A stretch of DNA of 64,000 nucleotides from Acerihabitans sp047324305 (GCF_047324305.1 NZ_CP178740.1:5642001-5706000); one strand, 5' to 3'; counted from the stretch's first letter, positions 15,922 through 24,794 are shown. The notes: a model not told the origin generated them from the letters alone. Numbers and translations are program-made.

Positions 15922-17454
15922 ATGACGATTATGTTAAAACCCGGCGCCGTCACGCTGGCTGAACTTGAGTGTATTTACCGGACCGACGAGCCCGTACGGC
16001 TGGATCCCGCGATGGAGCCGGCCATTCGCAAGAGCGCGGCGCGCGTAGCGGAAATCGTGCAGGGCGAAGCGGCGGTCTACGGCATCAATACCGGCTTTGG
16101 CAAATTGGCCTCGGTGCGTATCCACGCTGACGATGTGGTAAAACTGCAGCGCAACCTGATTTTGTCGCACTGCTGCGGCGTGGGCGACGCGCTGGCCAAA
16201 CCGGTGGTGCGTCTGATCATGGCGCTGAAACTGATTTCGCTGGGCCGGGGCGCCTCGGGCGTGCGTTATGAGGTTATCGGCCTGATTGAAGCCCTGCTGG
16301 CCCACGATATCATGCCCGTGATCCCAAGCCAGGGATCGGTTGGCGCGTCCGGGGATCTGGCGCCGCTGGCGCATATGGTGGCCGCCATGATGGGCGAAGG
16401 CGACGCGGAGCTGCGCGGTCAGCGCATGCCGGCGGCGCAGGCGCTGGAGCAGGCGGGCCTGCGGCCTATCATCCTGGCGGCCAAAGAAGGACTGGCCTTG
16501 ATCAACGGCACCCAAGCGTCCACCGCGCTGGCGTTGAAAGGGCTGTTCGGGGCGCACCGGGCGCTACAGTCGGCGCTGATTTCCGGCGCGCTGGTCACCG
16601 ATGCGGTCATGGGCTCCACCGCGCCGTTCCATGACGAGATTCACCAGCTGCGCGGCCATCCCGGTCAGATTGATACGGCGCGGGCCCTCAATTGGCTGCT
16701 GCGCGGGTCGGAAATCCGCTTAAGCCATCTGGCAAACGACGAGCGGGTGCAGGATCCTTATTGTATCCGCTGCCAGCCGCAGGTGGCCGGCGCGGCCCTG
16801 GACCTGATCCGCCAGGTCGCCGTCACGCTCGCGCGCGAAGCGAACGCCGTTACCGACAACCCGCTGCTGTTATCCGATAACAGCGTGGTGTCCGGCGGTA
16901 ATTTCCACGCGGAGCCGGTGGCTTTCGCCGCCGATATCCTGGCGCTGGCCATTTCCGAGATAGGCGCTATCGCCCAGCGGCGCATCGCCCTGCTGGTCGA
17001 CCCGGCCATGAGCTTTGGGTTGCCCGCCTTTCTGGTGGCCGCGCCCGGACTGAACTCCGGCATGATGATAGCCGAGGTCACCTCCGCCGCCCTGATGAGC
17101 GAAAACAAGCAGATGACGCATCCGGCATCGGTAGACTCCACCCCGACGTCAGCCAATCAGGAAGATCATGTTTCCATGGCCTGCCACGGCGCCATGCGGC
17201 TGGGCAGGATGCTGGATAATCTGTACGCCATCCTCGGCATTGAGGTGATGGCCGCCGTACAGGGCCTTGAATTCAGGCTGCCGCTGCGGACCAGCGCGCC
17301 ATTGGCGATGGCGGCGCGCCGCGTCAGGGAGCAGATTGCGCCGTTGACGGTGGATCGGTATATGGCCGGCGATATCGCCGCCGCGGCGCAGCTGGTGGCC
17401 TCCGGCGCGTTGATTGACAGCGTGGGGGACCAGGGGATACTGCCGCCGCTGTGA
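15922..17454 (+). CDS. hutH: Histidine ammonia-lyase
   Basis: Converts L-histidine to trans-urocanate and ammonia in the cytoplasm, using an MIO cofactor made from an internal Ala-Ser-Gly. Seen: ASG at 142-144 within GSVGASGDLAPLAHM, the active-site NTGFGKLA at about 56-63, and LINGTQASTALAL. Length 510 aa, usual for HutH. The 101-bp gap to the 317-aa gene holds a GCCGGC-GTTT-GCCGGC hairpin (15845-15860), so hutH may be co-transcribed with it through a leaky stem. No hutU, hutI or hutG lies in the window; urocanate must be used by genes elsewhere. Other aromatic ammonia-lyases share the fold, but HutC sites favour histidine. Confidence 0.9.
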   Translation: MTIMLKPGAVTLAELECIYRTDEPVRLDPAMEPAIRKSAARVAEIVQGEAAVYGINTGFGKLASVRIHADDVVKLQRNLILSHCCGVGDALAKPVVRLIMALKLISLGRGASGVRYEVIGLIEALLAHDIMPVIPSQGSVGASGDLAPLAHMVAAMMGEGDAELRGQRMPAAQALEQAGLRPIILAAKEGLALINGTQASTALALKGLFGAHRALQSALISGALVTDAVMGSTAPFHDEIHQLRGHPGQIDTARALNWLLRGSEIRLSHLANDERVQDPYCIRCQPQVAGAALDLIRQVAVTLAREANAVTDNPLLLSDNSVVSGGNFHAEPVAFAADILALAISEIGAIAQRRIALLVDPAMSFGLPAFLVAAPGLNSGMMIAEVTSAALMSENKQMTHPASVDSTPTSANQEDHVSMACHGAMRLGRMLDNLYAILGIEVMAAVQGLEFRLPLRTSAPLAMAARRVREQIAPLTVDRYMAGDIAAAAQLVASGALIDSVGDQGILPPL

Positions 17455-17474
17455 TCCTGCGGCCGTACCGTCAT

Positions 17475-17502
17475 CCCGGCGCTGGGGAAGCCCCGCGCCG
17501 GG
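17475..17502. terminator. Strong hairpin between convergent hutH and the second ABC operon
   Basis: CCCGGCGC (17475-17482) pairs with GCGCCGGG (17495-17502), and an inner GGGG-AAG-CCCC continues the stem with a one-base bulge. It lies in the 92-bp convergent gap. No clear T-run follows, so factor-assisted or bidirectional termination is inferred. Confidence 0.5.
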
Positions 17503-17546
17503 CGCAGGTTTCACTGCAACCCGCCGGTGTTGCGGCGCTACCCGCA

Positions 17547-18377
17547 TCACTGCGGTTCGGCCGGCGGCACCGCCGCCAGCAGCGCCCGGGTATAGGGATG
17601 GGCCGGGGCGGAGAAAATCTGCTCCCGCCCGCCGGTTTCGACTATGCGCCCCTGGTACATCACGGCGATACGCGGCGCCATATAGCGCACCACGCGCAAA
17701 TCATGGGAGATAAACAGGTAGGCCAGCCCATGCTCCCGCTGCAACTGCTTCAGTAAATTAAGGATCTGCGCCTGTATCGACACGTCCAGGGCCGAGACCG
17801 GCTCGTCCAGAATCAGCAGCCGCGGTCTCAGCGCCAGCGCGCGGGCGATGCCGATGCGCTGGCGCTGGCCGCCGGAAAACTCCGCCGGATAACGCTGCGC
17901 CAGCGCCGGATCCAGCCCCACCTGGCGCATCAGCGCATAAATCCGTTTTTGCCGCTCGGCGGCGTTGCCGATGCGATGCACGGTAAGCGGCTCGCCGATA
18001 ATATCAAAAGCGGTCATGCGCCGGTTGAGGGATGCGTAAGGGTCCTGGAAGACGATTTGAAATTCCCGGCACAGCCTGGCGTTGCGCCGCCTGGGCAGGG
18101 CGGTAATATCCTCGCCGTCGAACCAGACGCGCCCGGCGGTCGGACGCGTCAGCCCCACCAGCACCGCGCTCAGGGTGGATTTGCCGCAGCCAGACTCGCC
18201 CACCAGGCCCAGGGTTTCACCGGCGTTCAGCGTCAAATCCACCCCACTCACCGCCATGACGGCGGCGGCGCGGCGCAAACCGCCGCCTGACGGCGGGTAA
18301 TGTTTTTCGATGCCCTCCACCCGCAGCAGCGGCGGTGGCGCGGTGGGGCTTGCGAGCGGTATACCTGCGCTTGACAT
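17547..18377 (-). CDS. Dpp/Opp-type ABC ATPase (second system), DppF-like
   Basis: ATPase of the second peptide-type transporter, 276 aa. Seen: Walker A GESGCGKS at 60-67, signature FSGGQRQRIGIARAL, Walker B LILDEPVSALDV, and FISHDLRVVRYMAPRIAVMY. Shorter than usual DppF (about 320-330 aa): the C-terminal extension is nearly absent. Six bases downstream of the other ATPase gene; last in the five-gene operon. Confidence 0.9.
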   Translation of the reverse strand: MSSAGIPLASPTAPPPLLRVEGIEKHYPPSGGGLRRAAAVMAVSGVDLTLNAGETLGLVGESGCGKSTLSAVLVGLTRPTAGRVWFDGEDITALPRRRNARLCREFQIVFQDPYASLNRRMTAFDIIGEPLTVHRIGNAAERQKRIYALMRQVGLDPALAQRYPAEFSGGQRQRIGIARALALRPRLLILDEPVSALDVSIQAQILNLLKQLQREHGLAYLFISHDLRVVRYMAPRIAVMYQGRIVETGGREQIFSAPAHPYTRALLAAVPPAEPQ

Positions 18378-18383
18378 AGGCGA

Positions 18384-19415
18384 TTAGTTCCTCTCCATGA
18401 GGACCGGCGCGGCCAGTTCATGGGCAAAATGACAGGCGCTGGCATGCGCGGGATCGGCCCCGTCCGCGCGCAGCGGCGGTATCTGGCCGGCGCAGATCGG
18501 GCGCTGCCGGCACAGCTGGCAGCGCGGGCGGAAGGCGCAGCCCGCGGGCAGGCGGGATATCAGCGGCGGCTCGCCCTTGATGGCCGCAAGTATCCGGTCC
18601 ACGTCGTCGTCCAGGCGCGGAATGCTCTCCAGCAGCGCCCGGGTATAGGGATGGCGCGGCGCGCGGAATATCCGCCCCACCCGCCCTTGTTCGACGATAC
18701 GGCCGGCATACATCACCAGCACCCGATCGGCGTACTGCGCCACCAGGCCCATATCGTGGGTGATAAGCAACAGCGCCGCGCCGGTCAGCCGGCAGGCGGC
18801 GCGCATGCTCGCCATGACCTGGGCCTGCACGGTAACATCCAGGGCGGTGGTCGGCTCGTCGGCGATAATCAGCCGCGGATGGTTTACCAGCGCGATGGCG
18901 ATCAGGATGCGCTGGCACAGCCCGCCCGACATTTCGTGGGGATAACGTTTCATTTTGTCGGCGGCGTCGCGGATACCCACCAGCGCCAGCACCTCTTCCG
19001 CCCGGGCGGCGCGCTGCCGGCGGGTAAGCGAGGGCTGGTGGCGGCGGATGCTTTCGGTAATCTGCCGCCCGATGGTCAGCACCGGGTTAAGCGAGGACAT
19101 CGGATCCTGGAATATCATGGCGATCTCATCGCCGTACGGCCCGGCGCCCCGCCCCGCCTCCGGCGCCGGTAAATCCCGGCCGTCAAAGCGCATCCTGCCG
19201 GCGGCCACCTCGATGCCCGCCGGCAACAGCGACATCAGCGCCAGCGCCGTCAGCGTCTTGCCCGAGCCGGATTCACCGACGATGCACAGGGTTTCGCCGC
19301 GTTCGACGCTAAAGGAGATATTATCGATCGCCCGGCAACGTTCCCGGCCGGTGGCGAGATCAACGCTTAGCCCCGTCACCTCCAGCAGCGGCGCCGGGAG
19401 TTCATGGCTTGTCAT
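18384..19415 (-). CDS. Dpp/Opp-type ABC ATPase (second system), DppD-like
   Basis: Partner ATPase, 343 aa. Seen: Walker A GESGSGKT at 47-54, signature MSGGLCQRILIAIAL, Walker B LIIADEPTTALDV, and a full C-terminal extension with four cysteines (CAFRPRCQLCRQRPICAGQ), the pattern of peptide-transporter DppD/OppD. Its ATG overlaps the stop of the upstream permease gene by four bases. Confidence 0.9.
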   Translation of the reverse strand: MTSHELPAPLLEVTGLSVDLATGRERCRAIDNISFSVERGETLCIVGESGSGKTLTALALMSLLPAGIEVAAGRMRFDGRDLPAPEAGRGAGPYGDEIAMIFQDPMSSLNPVLTIGRQITESIRRHQPSLTRRQRAARAEEVLALVGIRDAADKMKRYPHEMSGGLCQRILIAIALVNHPRLIIADEPTTALDVTVQAQVMASMRAACRLTGAALLLITHDMGLVAQYADRVLVMYAGRIVEQGRVGRIFRAPRHPYTRALLESIPRLDDDVDRILAAIKGEPPLISRLPAGCAFRPRCQLCRQRPICAGQIPPLRADGADPAHASACHFAHELAAPVLMERN

Positions 19416-20302
19416 AAGGACCTTCCCAGCGGGTCGAGCGCCTTATGCAGCGCGTCGCCCAGTTGATTCAGCGCCAGTACCAGCACCAGTAACAGCAGGC
19501 CGGGTACCACGGCATACAGCGGCGCCGTCGCCAGGTAATCGCGGCTGCTGCTGAGCATCGTTCCCCACGAGGCGGCCGGGGGCTTGATGCCCAGGCCGAT
19601 AAAAGATAAGGACGCCTCCAGCAAAATGGCGTGGCCTGCCGCCGACGCCAGCTGCGTTATCACCACGCCGATGCTGTTGGGCAGCACATGACGCAGCATG
19701 ATGCGCCACGGGCCGCTGCCCTGCACCACCGCCGCCTTCACATAGTCAAGCTCGCGCTCGCGCAGCACCGACGCGCGCATCAGGCGCGCAAAAATAGGGA
19801 TGTTCACCAGCGCCACCGCGATACAGATTTGCGCCAGCCCGGCGCCCAGGATGGCCACCGTCATGACCGCCAGCAAAATGCCGGGATAGGCCAGCAGGAT
19901 ATCGCAGCCCCGCATCAGCAGCGCGTCCAGCCAGCGCGGCCCCATGCCGGCAACCAGTCCCGCCACGATGCCCAGTCCCGCGCCCGCGCTCACGCTGATA
20001 AACCCCACCAGCAGGGAGATGCGCGATCCGAACAGCGCCCGGCTGAGCAGATCCCGCGACAGCTCGTCGGTGCCCAGCCAATGGCCGCCGGTACCGGCCG
20101 GCACCAGCCGCAGCCCGGCAAACTGGACATCCGGATCGCAAGGCGCCAGCCAGGGGGCCAGCAATGCCGCAAGCGTAATCATCGCCACGCCGCACAGGCC
20201 GAACAGGCCGGAGGGCGTGGCGAGCAGCGCCCTTAGCAACCGCAGCCGGCCGGGTCCGGCCGCCGCCGCGCCGCTCGTTTCCACAGCGTCTGCGCTCATC
20301 AC
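19412..20302 (-). CDS. Dpp/Opp-type ABC permease (second system), DppC-like
   Basis: Inner-membrane permease, 296 aa. Seen: LGTDELSRDLLSRALFGSRISLLVG, the loop RERELDYVKAAVVQGSGPWRIMLRHVLPNS, and FIGLGIKPPAASWGTML. The start is either of two adjacent ATGs (20302 or 20299). Gene ends overlap both neighbours by four bases, so translation is coupled along the operon. Confidence 0.9.
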   Translation of the reverse strand: MMSADAVETSGAAAAGPGRLRLLRALLATPSGLFGLCGVAMITLAALLAPWLAPCDPDVQFAGLRLVPAGTGGHWLGTDELSRDLLSRALFGSRISLLVGFISVSAGAGLGIVAGLVAGMGPRWLDALLMRGCDILLAYPGILLAVMTVAILGAGLAQICIAVALVNIPIFARLMRASVLRERELDYVKAAVVQGSGPWRIMLRHVLPNSIGVVITQLASAAGHAILLEASLSFIGLGIKPPAASWGTMLSSSRDYLATAPLYAVVPGLLLLVLVLALNQLGDALHKALDPLGRSL

Positions 20303-21255
20303 GCCGCCCCCTTGACCAGGCGGATGCGCGGGTCAACGGCGCCATACAATACATCGACCGCCAGGTTCAGCAGCAGGAAAAACAGCACCAGCACGATCAG
20401 GATCCCTTGCACCATGCCGTAATCGCGATTGATAATGGACTGTACCAGCAGGCGCCCGATGCCCGGCCAGGCGAACACCGACTCGATAACCACCGCCCCG
20501 CCCAGCATGCGGCCCAGCAGAATGCCGGTCATGGTGACAATCGGCAGCAGTGAATTACGCAGCACATGCCAATAAATGATATGCCCGCGGCTCAGTCCCT
20601 TGGCCCGCGCGGTACGGATGTATCCCTCTCCCAGCGTGTCAACCACCGCGCCGCGGGTCGAGCGCACCAGCACCGCCGCGCCGTGCAGCCCAAGCGTCAG
20701 GGTAGGCAGCACCAGCGCCTGGGCGAAACCGGCGAACGATTCATCAAGGCTGACAAATCCCCCCGGCGGCAGCCAGCCCAGGGTGACGGCGAACAGCAGG
20801 ATGGCGAGCATGCCGAACCAGAAATTAGGCGTGGCCACCGCCACGGAGGAAAAGACCGACGCCAGCCAGTCGACGGCTTTGCCCTGCCACAGGCCGGCGG
20901 CCAGGCCCAACGGCACCCCCACCGCCAGCGCGCTGAACAGGGCCGTGGCGGCCAGCAGCAGGGAATACGGCAGGCGGCTGAAAATCAGCTCGCTGTTATC
21001 GCGATGATAGATATAGGAGACGCCGAAATCGCCGCGCGCCATATGCCCCAGCCAGGCGGCATACTGTACCGGCAACGGCCGGTCGAGGCCATATTCCACC
21101 CGGATGCGCTGCACATCCTCCCGGCTTGCGTCCGGCCCGGCAATCAGTTCGGCCGGATCGCCCGGCATGGCGCGCACCACCGCGAACACGATAATGCTTG
21201 AGACCAGCAGCACCGGGATCCACTGCATCAGCCGGCGTAGCAGATAGGCGGTCAT
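20299..21255 (-). CDS. Dpp/Opp-type ABC permease (second system), DppB-like
   Basis: Inner-membrane permease, 318 aa, about six membrane segments. Seen: the DppB-type N-terminus TAYLLRRLMQWIPVLLVSS, IRVEYGLDRPLPVQYAAWL, the loop YIRTARAKGLSRGHIIYWHVLRNSLLPIV, and the C-terminal AVDVLYGAVDPRIR. It forms the channel with the 19412 product. The 22-bp gap to the binding-protein gene places it in the same operon. Confidence 0.9.
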   Translation of the reverse strand: MTAYLLRRLMQWIPVLLVSSIIVFAVVRAMPGDPAELIAGPDASREDVQRIRVEYGLDRPLPVQYAAWLGHMARGDFGVSYIYHRDNSELIFSRLPYSLLLAATALFSALAVGVPLGLAAGLWQGKAVDWLASVFSSVAVATPNFWFGMLAILLFAVTLGWLPPGGFVSLDESFAGFAQALVLPTLTLGLHGAAVLVRSTRGAVVDTLGEGYIRTARAKGLSRGHIIYWHVLRNSLLPIVTMTGILLGRMLGGAVVIESVFAWPGIGRLLVQSIINRDYGMVQGILIVLVLFFLLLNLAVDVLYGAVDPRIRLVKGAA

Positions 21256-21277
21256 CGTCTGTTTCTCCTGGTCCGGC

Positions 21278-22798
21278 TCATGGCTGGAAGGAAGCCGCGC
21301 TCAGGATCGGCATGCCGTCCAGATTAAAACGCACGCCCGTCAGCCCCTTGGCGGAGGCCCACAGCACCGGCAGCGTCGCCACCGGCAATACCCAGTTTTG
21401 CTCCAGCATAAAGCTGTCGATGCGCTGCCAGGCGCGATCGGTTTGTTCATCCGGCGGCCGCGAGGTCACCAGGGCCACATCGTCCTGGTACTGCTGGGAT
21501 TTGACGCCCGCCAGGTTATCGGTGGCGCGGAAAATCACCGCCGACATCAGGATGGTGGACGGACCGCGGCCGGCGCGGGCGTAGACATGGGCCGCCATTT
21601 GGAAATCCCCTTTGCGCAGGCGCGATATATAGGCGGCCTCGGACATTTCGACGATATTCACCTTCAGGCCGATGTCGCGCAGCGCGCTTTGCAGCATCTG
21701 CGCCATGGCGCCAATCTGCGGCTCGGACTGGCTGCGCGACATCAGCGATATTTCCGCCCCGGCGGCGCCCGCCTGCTGGATCAGCTGTTTAGCCTGGGCC
21801 AGGTCGAAGGTACAGGCGTTTTCATGCCCCGCCGCCTCGCGCTGGCTAAAATGCGGCCAGGGCAGGCATTTCACCCGGGCGTCCGGGCCGGCGATATCAT
21901 GGGCGATACGCGCGCGATCCAGCGCCAGGCCGATGGCGCGCCGCACTTCGGGCTTATCCAGCGGCGGGGTTCGGGTATTCAGCGTAATATCCAGCACCCG
22001 TCCCTCCACGGTGGCGGCGCCGGTGGCGAAACCGGCCGCGGCCAGCTGTTCGGCGGCTTCCCGGTCCAGAGACGGCAAAAAATCCACCGTGCCGGCGCGC
22101 AGCTGCATCACCCCGGACTGCTGATCGGGAATCACTTTCAGGGTGATTTTCTTTAGCGCCGGACGCGGCCCCCAGTAGGCCTCGTTACGCACAAACACCG
22201 CGTCCTCGCCCGGCAGGTAGCGGCTCAGTTTAAACGGACCGGTGCCGTTGCCGCCGGTTTTGATTTTTTTAGGCGCGCTGCCGTCGATAATAAACGCCAG
22301 ATCCAGTAAATCGAAGATTGCGTCCGAGGCGCCGGCAAAATGCAGTATCACGGTGCGATCGTCGGGCGTATCGATACTGCCGATCATTTTGGCCAGCGGC
22401 AGGATATTGGCGCCGTTAACCGGATCGCGGGCATAGTTCAGGCTGAACGCCACATCCCTGGCGGTAAACGGCCGGCCGTCATGGAACGTCACGCCGTCCG
22501 CCAGTTTAAGCGTCAGCGTTTTGCCGTCGTCGGAGCGGGTCCAGGACCGCGCCAGCTCCGGCTGCGGACGGCCGTCGGCATCCAGGCGGATCAGCGTGTT
22601 ATACAGCAGGTGCGTCAGCACAAAGGTGCCCATGCGCAGTTCCGTCGGATCAAAGGAGGTGATATCGGCGCTTTGTCCAATCACCAGGGTATCGCGCGCC
22701 GCCGCCAGGGCCTTGCCGCCCGCCAATGCCAAGCTTAACAGCAGCGCCAGCAGCAGGCCGCCGGCGCGGGCACGGCCGCTGAACATCTTTAACGTCAT
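21278..22798 (-). CDS. Dpp/Opp-type ABC periplasmic binding protein (second system)
   Basis: Family-5 solute receptor, 506 aa. Seen: signal peptide cleaved near KALA-AARD (about 32-36), LARSWTRSDDGKTLTLKLADGVTFHDGRPFTARDVAFSLNY, and VRRAIGLALDRARIAHDIAG. I chose ATG 22798 because GAGGGA lies three to eight bases upstream; an ATG four codons earlier (22810) is possible. First gene of the operon; an ATTTGATCAAAT operator lies 51 bp upstream. The neighbouring enolase-superfamily gene suggests an acid-sugar or amino-acid-derived ligand rather than peptides, but the ligand is unknown. Confidence 0.9.
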   Translation of the reverse strand: MTLKMFSGRARAGGLLLALLLSLALAGGKALAAARDTLVIGQSADITSFDPTELRMGTFVLTHLLYNTLIRLDADGRPQPELARSWTRSDDGKTLTLKLADGVTFHDGRPFTARDVAFSLNYARDPVNGANILPLAKMIGSIDTPDDRTVILHFAGASDAIFDLLDLAFIIDGSAPKKIKTGGNGTGPFKLSRYLPGEDAVFVRNEAYWGPRPALKKITLKVIPDQQSGVMQLRAGTVDFLPSLDREAAEQLAAAGFATGAATVEGRVLDITLNTRTPPLDKPEVRRAIGLALDRARIAHDIAGPDARVKCLPWPHFSQREAAGHENACTFDLAQAKQLIQQAGAAGAEISLMSRSQSEPQIGAMAQMLQSALRDIGLKVNIVEMSEAAYISRLRKGDFQMAAHVYARAGRGPSTILMSAVIFRATDNLAGVKSQQYQDDVALVTSRPPDEQTDRAWQRIDSFMLEQNWVLPVATLPVLWASAKGLTGVRFNLDGMPILSAASFQP

Positions 22799-22848
22799 AC
22801 TATCCCTCATACTCGCTTCAACGATGGACCAACCAACGGCAATGCGTT

Positions 22849-22860
22849 ATTTGATCAAAT
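22849..22860. promoter_or_regulatory. Putative GntR/FCD operator ATTTGATCAAAT (ABC side)
   Basis: Perfect 12-bp palindrome 51 bp upstream of the binding-protein start. The identical word recurs at 22934, next to the divergent FCD regulator. The exact duplication in a 153-bp divergent gap supports an operator pair. Confidence 0.6.
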
Positions 22861-22933
22861 TATTGTCTGTTGTTGTCCGAATACTATTGAATAAAGCCGA
22901 TTTATAACAGAAAATAACTCCACATCTCATATG

Positions 22934-22945
22934 ATTTGATCAAAT
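22934..22945. promoter_or_regulatory. Putative GntR/FCD operator ATTTGATCAAAT (regulator side)
   Basis: Second exact copy, ending six bases before the regulator ATG. The two centres are 85 bp apart, about eight helical turns, so looping between the dimers is geometrically possible. It fits autorepression. Confidence 0.6.
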
Positions 22946-22951
22946 ATCGTT

Positions 22952-23671
22952 ATGCGAAAAATAGATAAGCCCATCCACGACGGCGAACCGGACATTACCG
23001 ACCGGCTTCGGGACGCCATCATCAACCGGCAGGAGTTCGACGCCGGGGCGCCGCTGCGCATCGACGCGCTGGCCACGCGTTTCGGCGTGTCCCATATGCC
23101 GATACGGGCGGCGCTGCAGCGGCTGGAAAGCGAAGGGCTGATCGTCGCCCAGCCCAATAAGGGCGCGCGGGTGGCGGCGGTGGATGAGACCTTCGTGGCC
23201 GAATTGCTGGATGTGCGCATGTTGATTGAAAGCTACCTGGCGCGCCGCGCCGCCGGGCGCATGACGCCGCAGTGGCTGGAACAATTGGAAACGCTGCGGG
23301 CGCGGCACGAAGAGGCGGTTGCCCGCGGCGACGCCGCCGAGGCGCTTACCGCCAACCGCGATTTTCACGCCGCCATTCACCACATTGCCGCCAACCGCGA
23401 CGCCAGCCTGATTCTCGAGCGGCATTGGCGGCTGATCCGCGCCCTGTGGAAACGCTACGGTTATCAAGCCGACCGTTTTGCCGGCGTGGTGGCCGATCAC
23501 CGGCTCTTGCTGGCGGCCTTCGCCGCCGGCGACGGTGAAGCGGCGGCGGCCGTAACCGCCGCCCATACCGCGCGCGCAAAGCTGGTGCTGCTCAACCGGA
23601 TGCGTGAGCATGCCCCGCATGCGGACGGGTCGCAAACCTTTGACGCCGCCACGAAGGAACCCCATGAATAA
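22952..23671 (+). CDS. GntR-family regulator with FCD ligand-binding domain
   Basis: Transcription factor, 239 aa. Seen: winged helix at about 10-75 (ALATRFGVSHMPIRAALQRLESEGLIVAQPNKGARV) and an all-helical FCD domain at about 85-215 with the usual metal-binding pattern (NRDFHAAIHH, VVADHRLLLAAF, VTAAHTARA). Divergent from the second ABC operon and overlapping the enolase-superfamily gene by eight bases, so it likely controls both. No clear ribosome-binding site precedes the ATG; the operator ends six bases upstream, so the message may be leaderless or start nearly so. Confidence 0.9.
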   Translation: MRKIDKPIHDGEPDITDRLRDAIINRQEFDAGAPLRIDALATRFGVSHMPIRAALQRLESEGLIVAQPNKGARVAAVDETFVAELLDVRMLIESYLARRAAGRMTPQWLEQLETLRARHEEAVARGDAAEALTANRDFHAAIHHIAANRDASLILERHWRLIRALWKRYGYQADRFAGVVADHRLLLAAFAAGDGEAAAAVTAAHTARAKLVLLNRMREHAPHADGSQTFDAATKEPHE

Positions 23672-24758
23672 TTCGCGCATCGCCGCGCTGGAACTGGTGC
23701 ATTGTCCGGTCACGACCAAAACCACCTGGTCATTTATCCGCCTGGCGCGGGCGGACGGCGCATGCGGCTGGGGCGAGGCCAGCTGGGTGCGCGAGCCGGG
23801 GGCGCTCGACGCCTGCCATGACGCCGCCCGGCGATATCTGCTGGGACAGCCCTGGGAGGCGCTTGCCGCCTATATTGCCCGGGAAACCCGCGGCGTACCC
23901 CAGGCGGCGATGGCCAGCGCCCTGGAACAGGCGATGTGGGATATCCGGGGCAAAGATAGGGGCGACTACGCGGCATCGCTGGCGGGCGGCGGCTACCGCA
24001 CCCGCATCCCGTTGTATGCCAATATCAATCGCAGCATCGTCCAGCGCGACGGGGCGGGTTTCGCCCGGGCGGCGCAACGTGCGCGCGCGGCGGGATTTAA
24101 CCGTATCAAGATAGCGCCTTTCGACGGCCTGACCCCCGATATCCGCCTGACGCCGCTGGGCCGGCGGCGGCTGGAGGATGGGCTGGCGCGCGTGGCGGCC
24201 ACCCGCGCGGCCATCGGACCCGCCGCCGAGCTGTATGTGGATTGCCACTGGCGCTTCGACCCGCCGGGCGCGTCGGCGGTATTACCGGAACTGGCGGCGC
24301 TTGGCGTCAGCTGGTTCGAGTGCCCGCTGGCGGAAACGCCGGAAAATATCCCCGCCCTGAAACAGCTGCGCGGCGCGGCCAATACCCTGGGCATGCGCCT
24401 GGCCGGCCTGGAGGAGCTGACGCATCCCGCCGCGTTTCTTCCCTGGCTCGCCGCCGGCGCTTACGATGTGGTGATGCCGGATGTCAAATATGCGCGCGGC
24501 ATCACCGGCGTGCTGGAGGTGGCAACGCTTGCGGCCGCCCACGGCGCCGGCTGCGCGCCGCATAACCCCAGCGGACCGATTGCGCATGCCGCCAGCCTGG
24601 TGGCCTGCGCCATCAGCGAGGACATTGAGCAGTTGGAGCATCAATTTGATGAAACGCCGGCCTTCTGGCGCCTGGCGGCCCCCGATTTCCCGCGCCCGGC
24701 GAACGGGGCCAGCGTGACGCCCACGCTTGCGGGGCTGGGCACGGCGCTCAGGCGGTAA
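23664..24758 (+). CDS. Enolase-superfamily (mandelate racemase/muconate lactonizing) enzyme
   Basis: Cytoplasmic metal-dependent enzyme that abstracts a proton alpha to a carboxylate, 364 aa. Seen: metal ligands likely D193, E219 and E250 or E251; D273 with K275; H300 in CAPHNPSGPI. At the first catalytic position the usual Lys-x-Lys is R147-I-K149, so only one lysine is kept; dehydratase, epimerase or racemase activity cannot be told apart. Start ATG 23664 has AAGGA five bases upstream; an in-frame ATG at 23604 lies inside the regulator and is unlikely. Co-transcribed with the regulator. Confidence 0.85.
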   Translation: MNNSRIAALELVHCPVTTKTTWSFIRLARADGACGWGEASWVREPGALDACHDAARRYLLGQPWEALAAYIARETRGVPQAAMASALEQAMWDIRGKDRGDYAASLAGGGYRTRIPLYANINRSIVQRDGAGFARAAQRARAAGFNRIKIAPFDGLTPDIRLTPLGRRRLEDGLARVAATRAAIGPAAELYVDCHWRFDPPGASAVLPELAALGVSWFECPLAETPENIPALKQLRGAANTLGMRLAGLEELTHPAAFLPWLAAGAYDVVMPDVKYARGITGVLEVATLAAAHGAGCAPHNPSGPIAHAASLVACAISEDIEQLEHQFDETPAFWRLAAPDFPRPANGASVTPTLAGLGTALRR

Positions 24759-24760
24759 AT

Positions 24761-24794
24761 GGCGGGCCGGGTGCCGTATCACCGGCGGCCCGCC
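24761..24794. terminator. Hairpin between convergent enolase-type gene and rhaT
   Basis: GGCGGGCC (24761-24768) pairs with GGCCCGCC (24787-24794) in a 40-bp convergent gap. No T-run is visible. Position and strength suggest a shared terminator. Confidence 0.5.
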
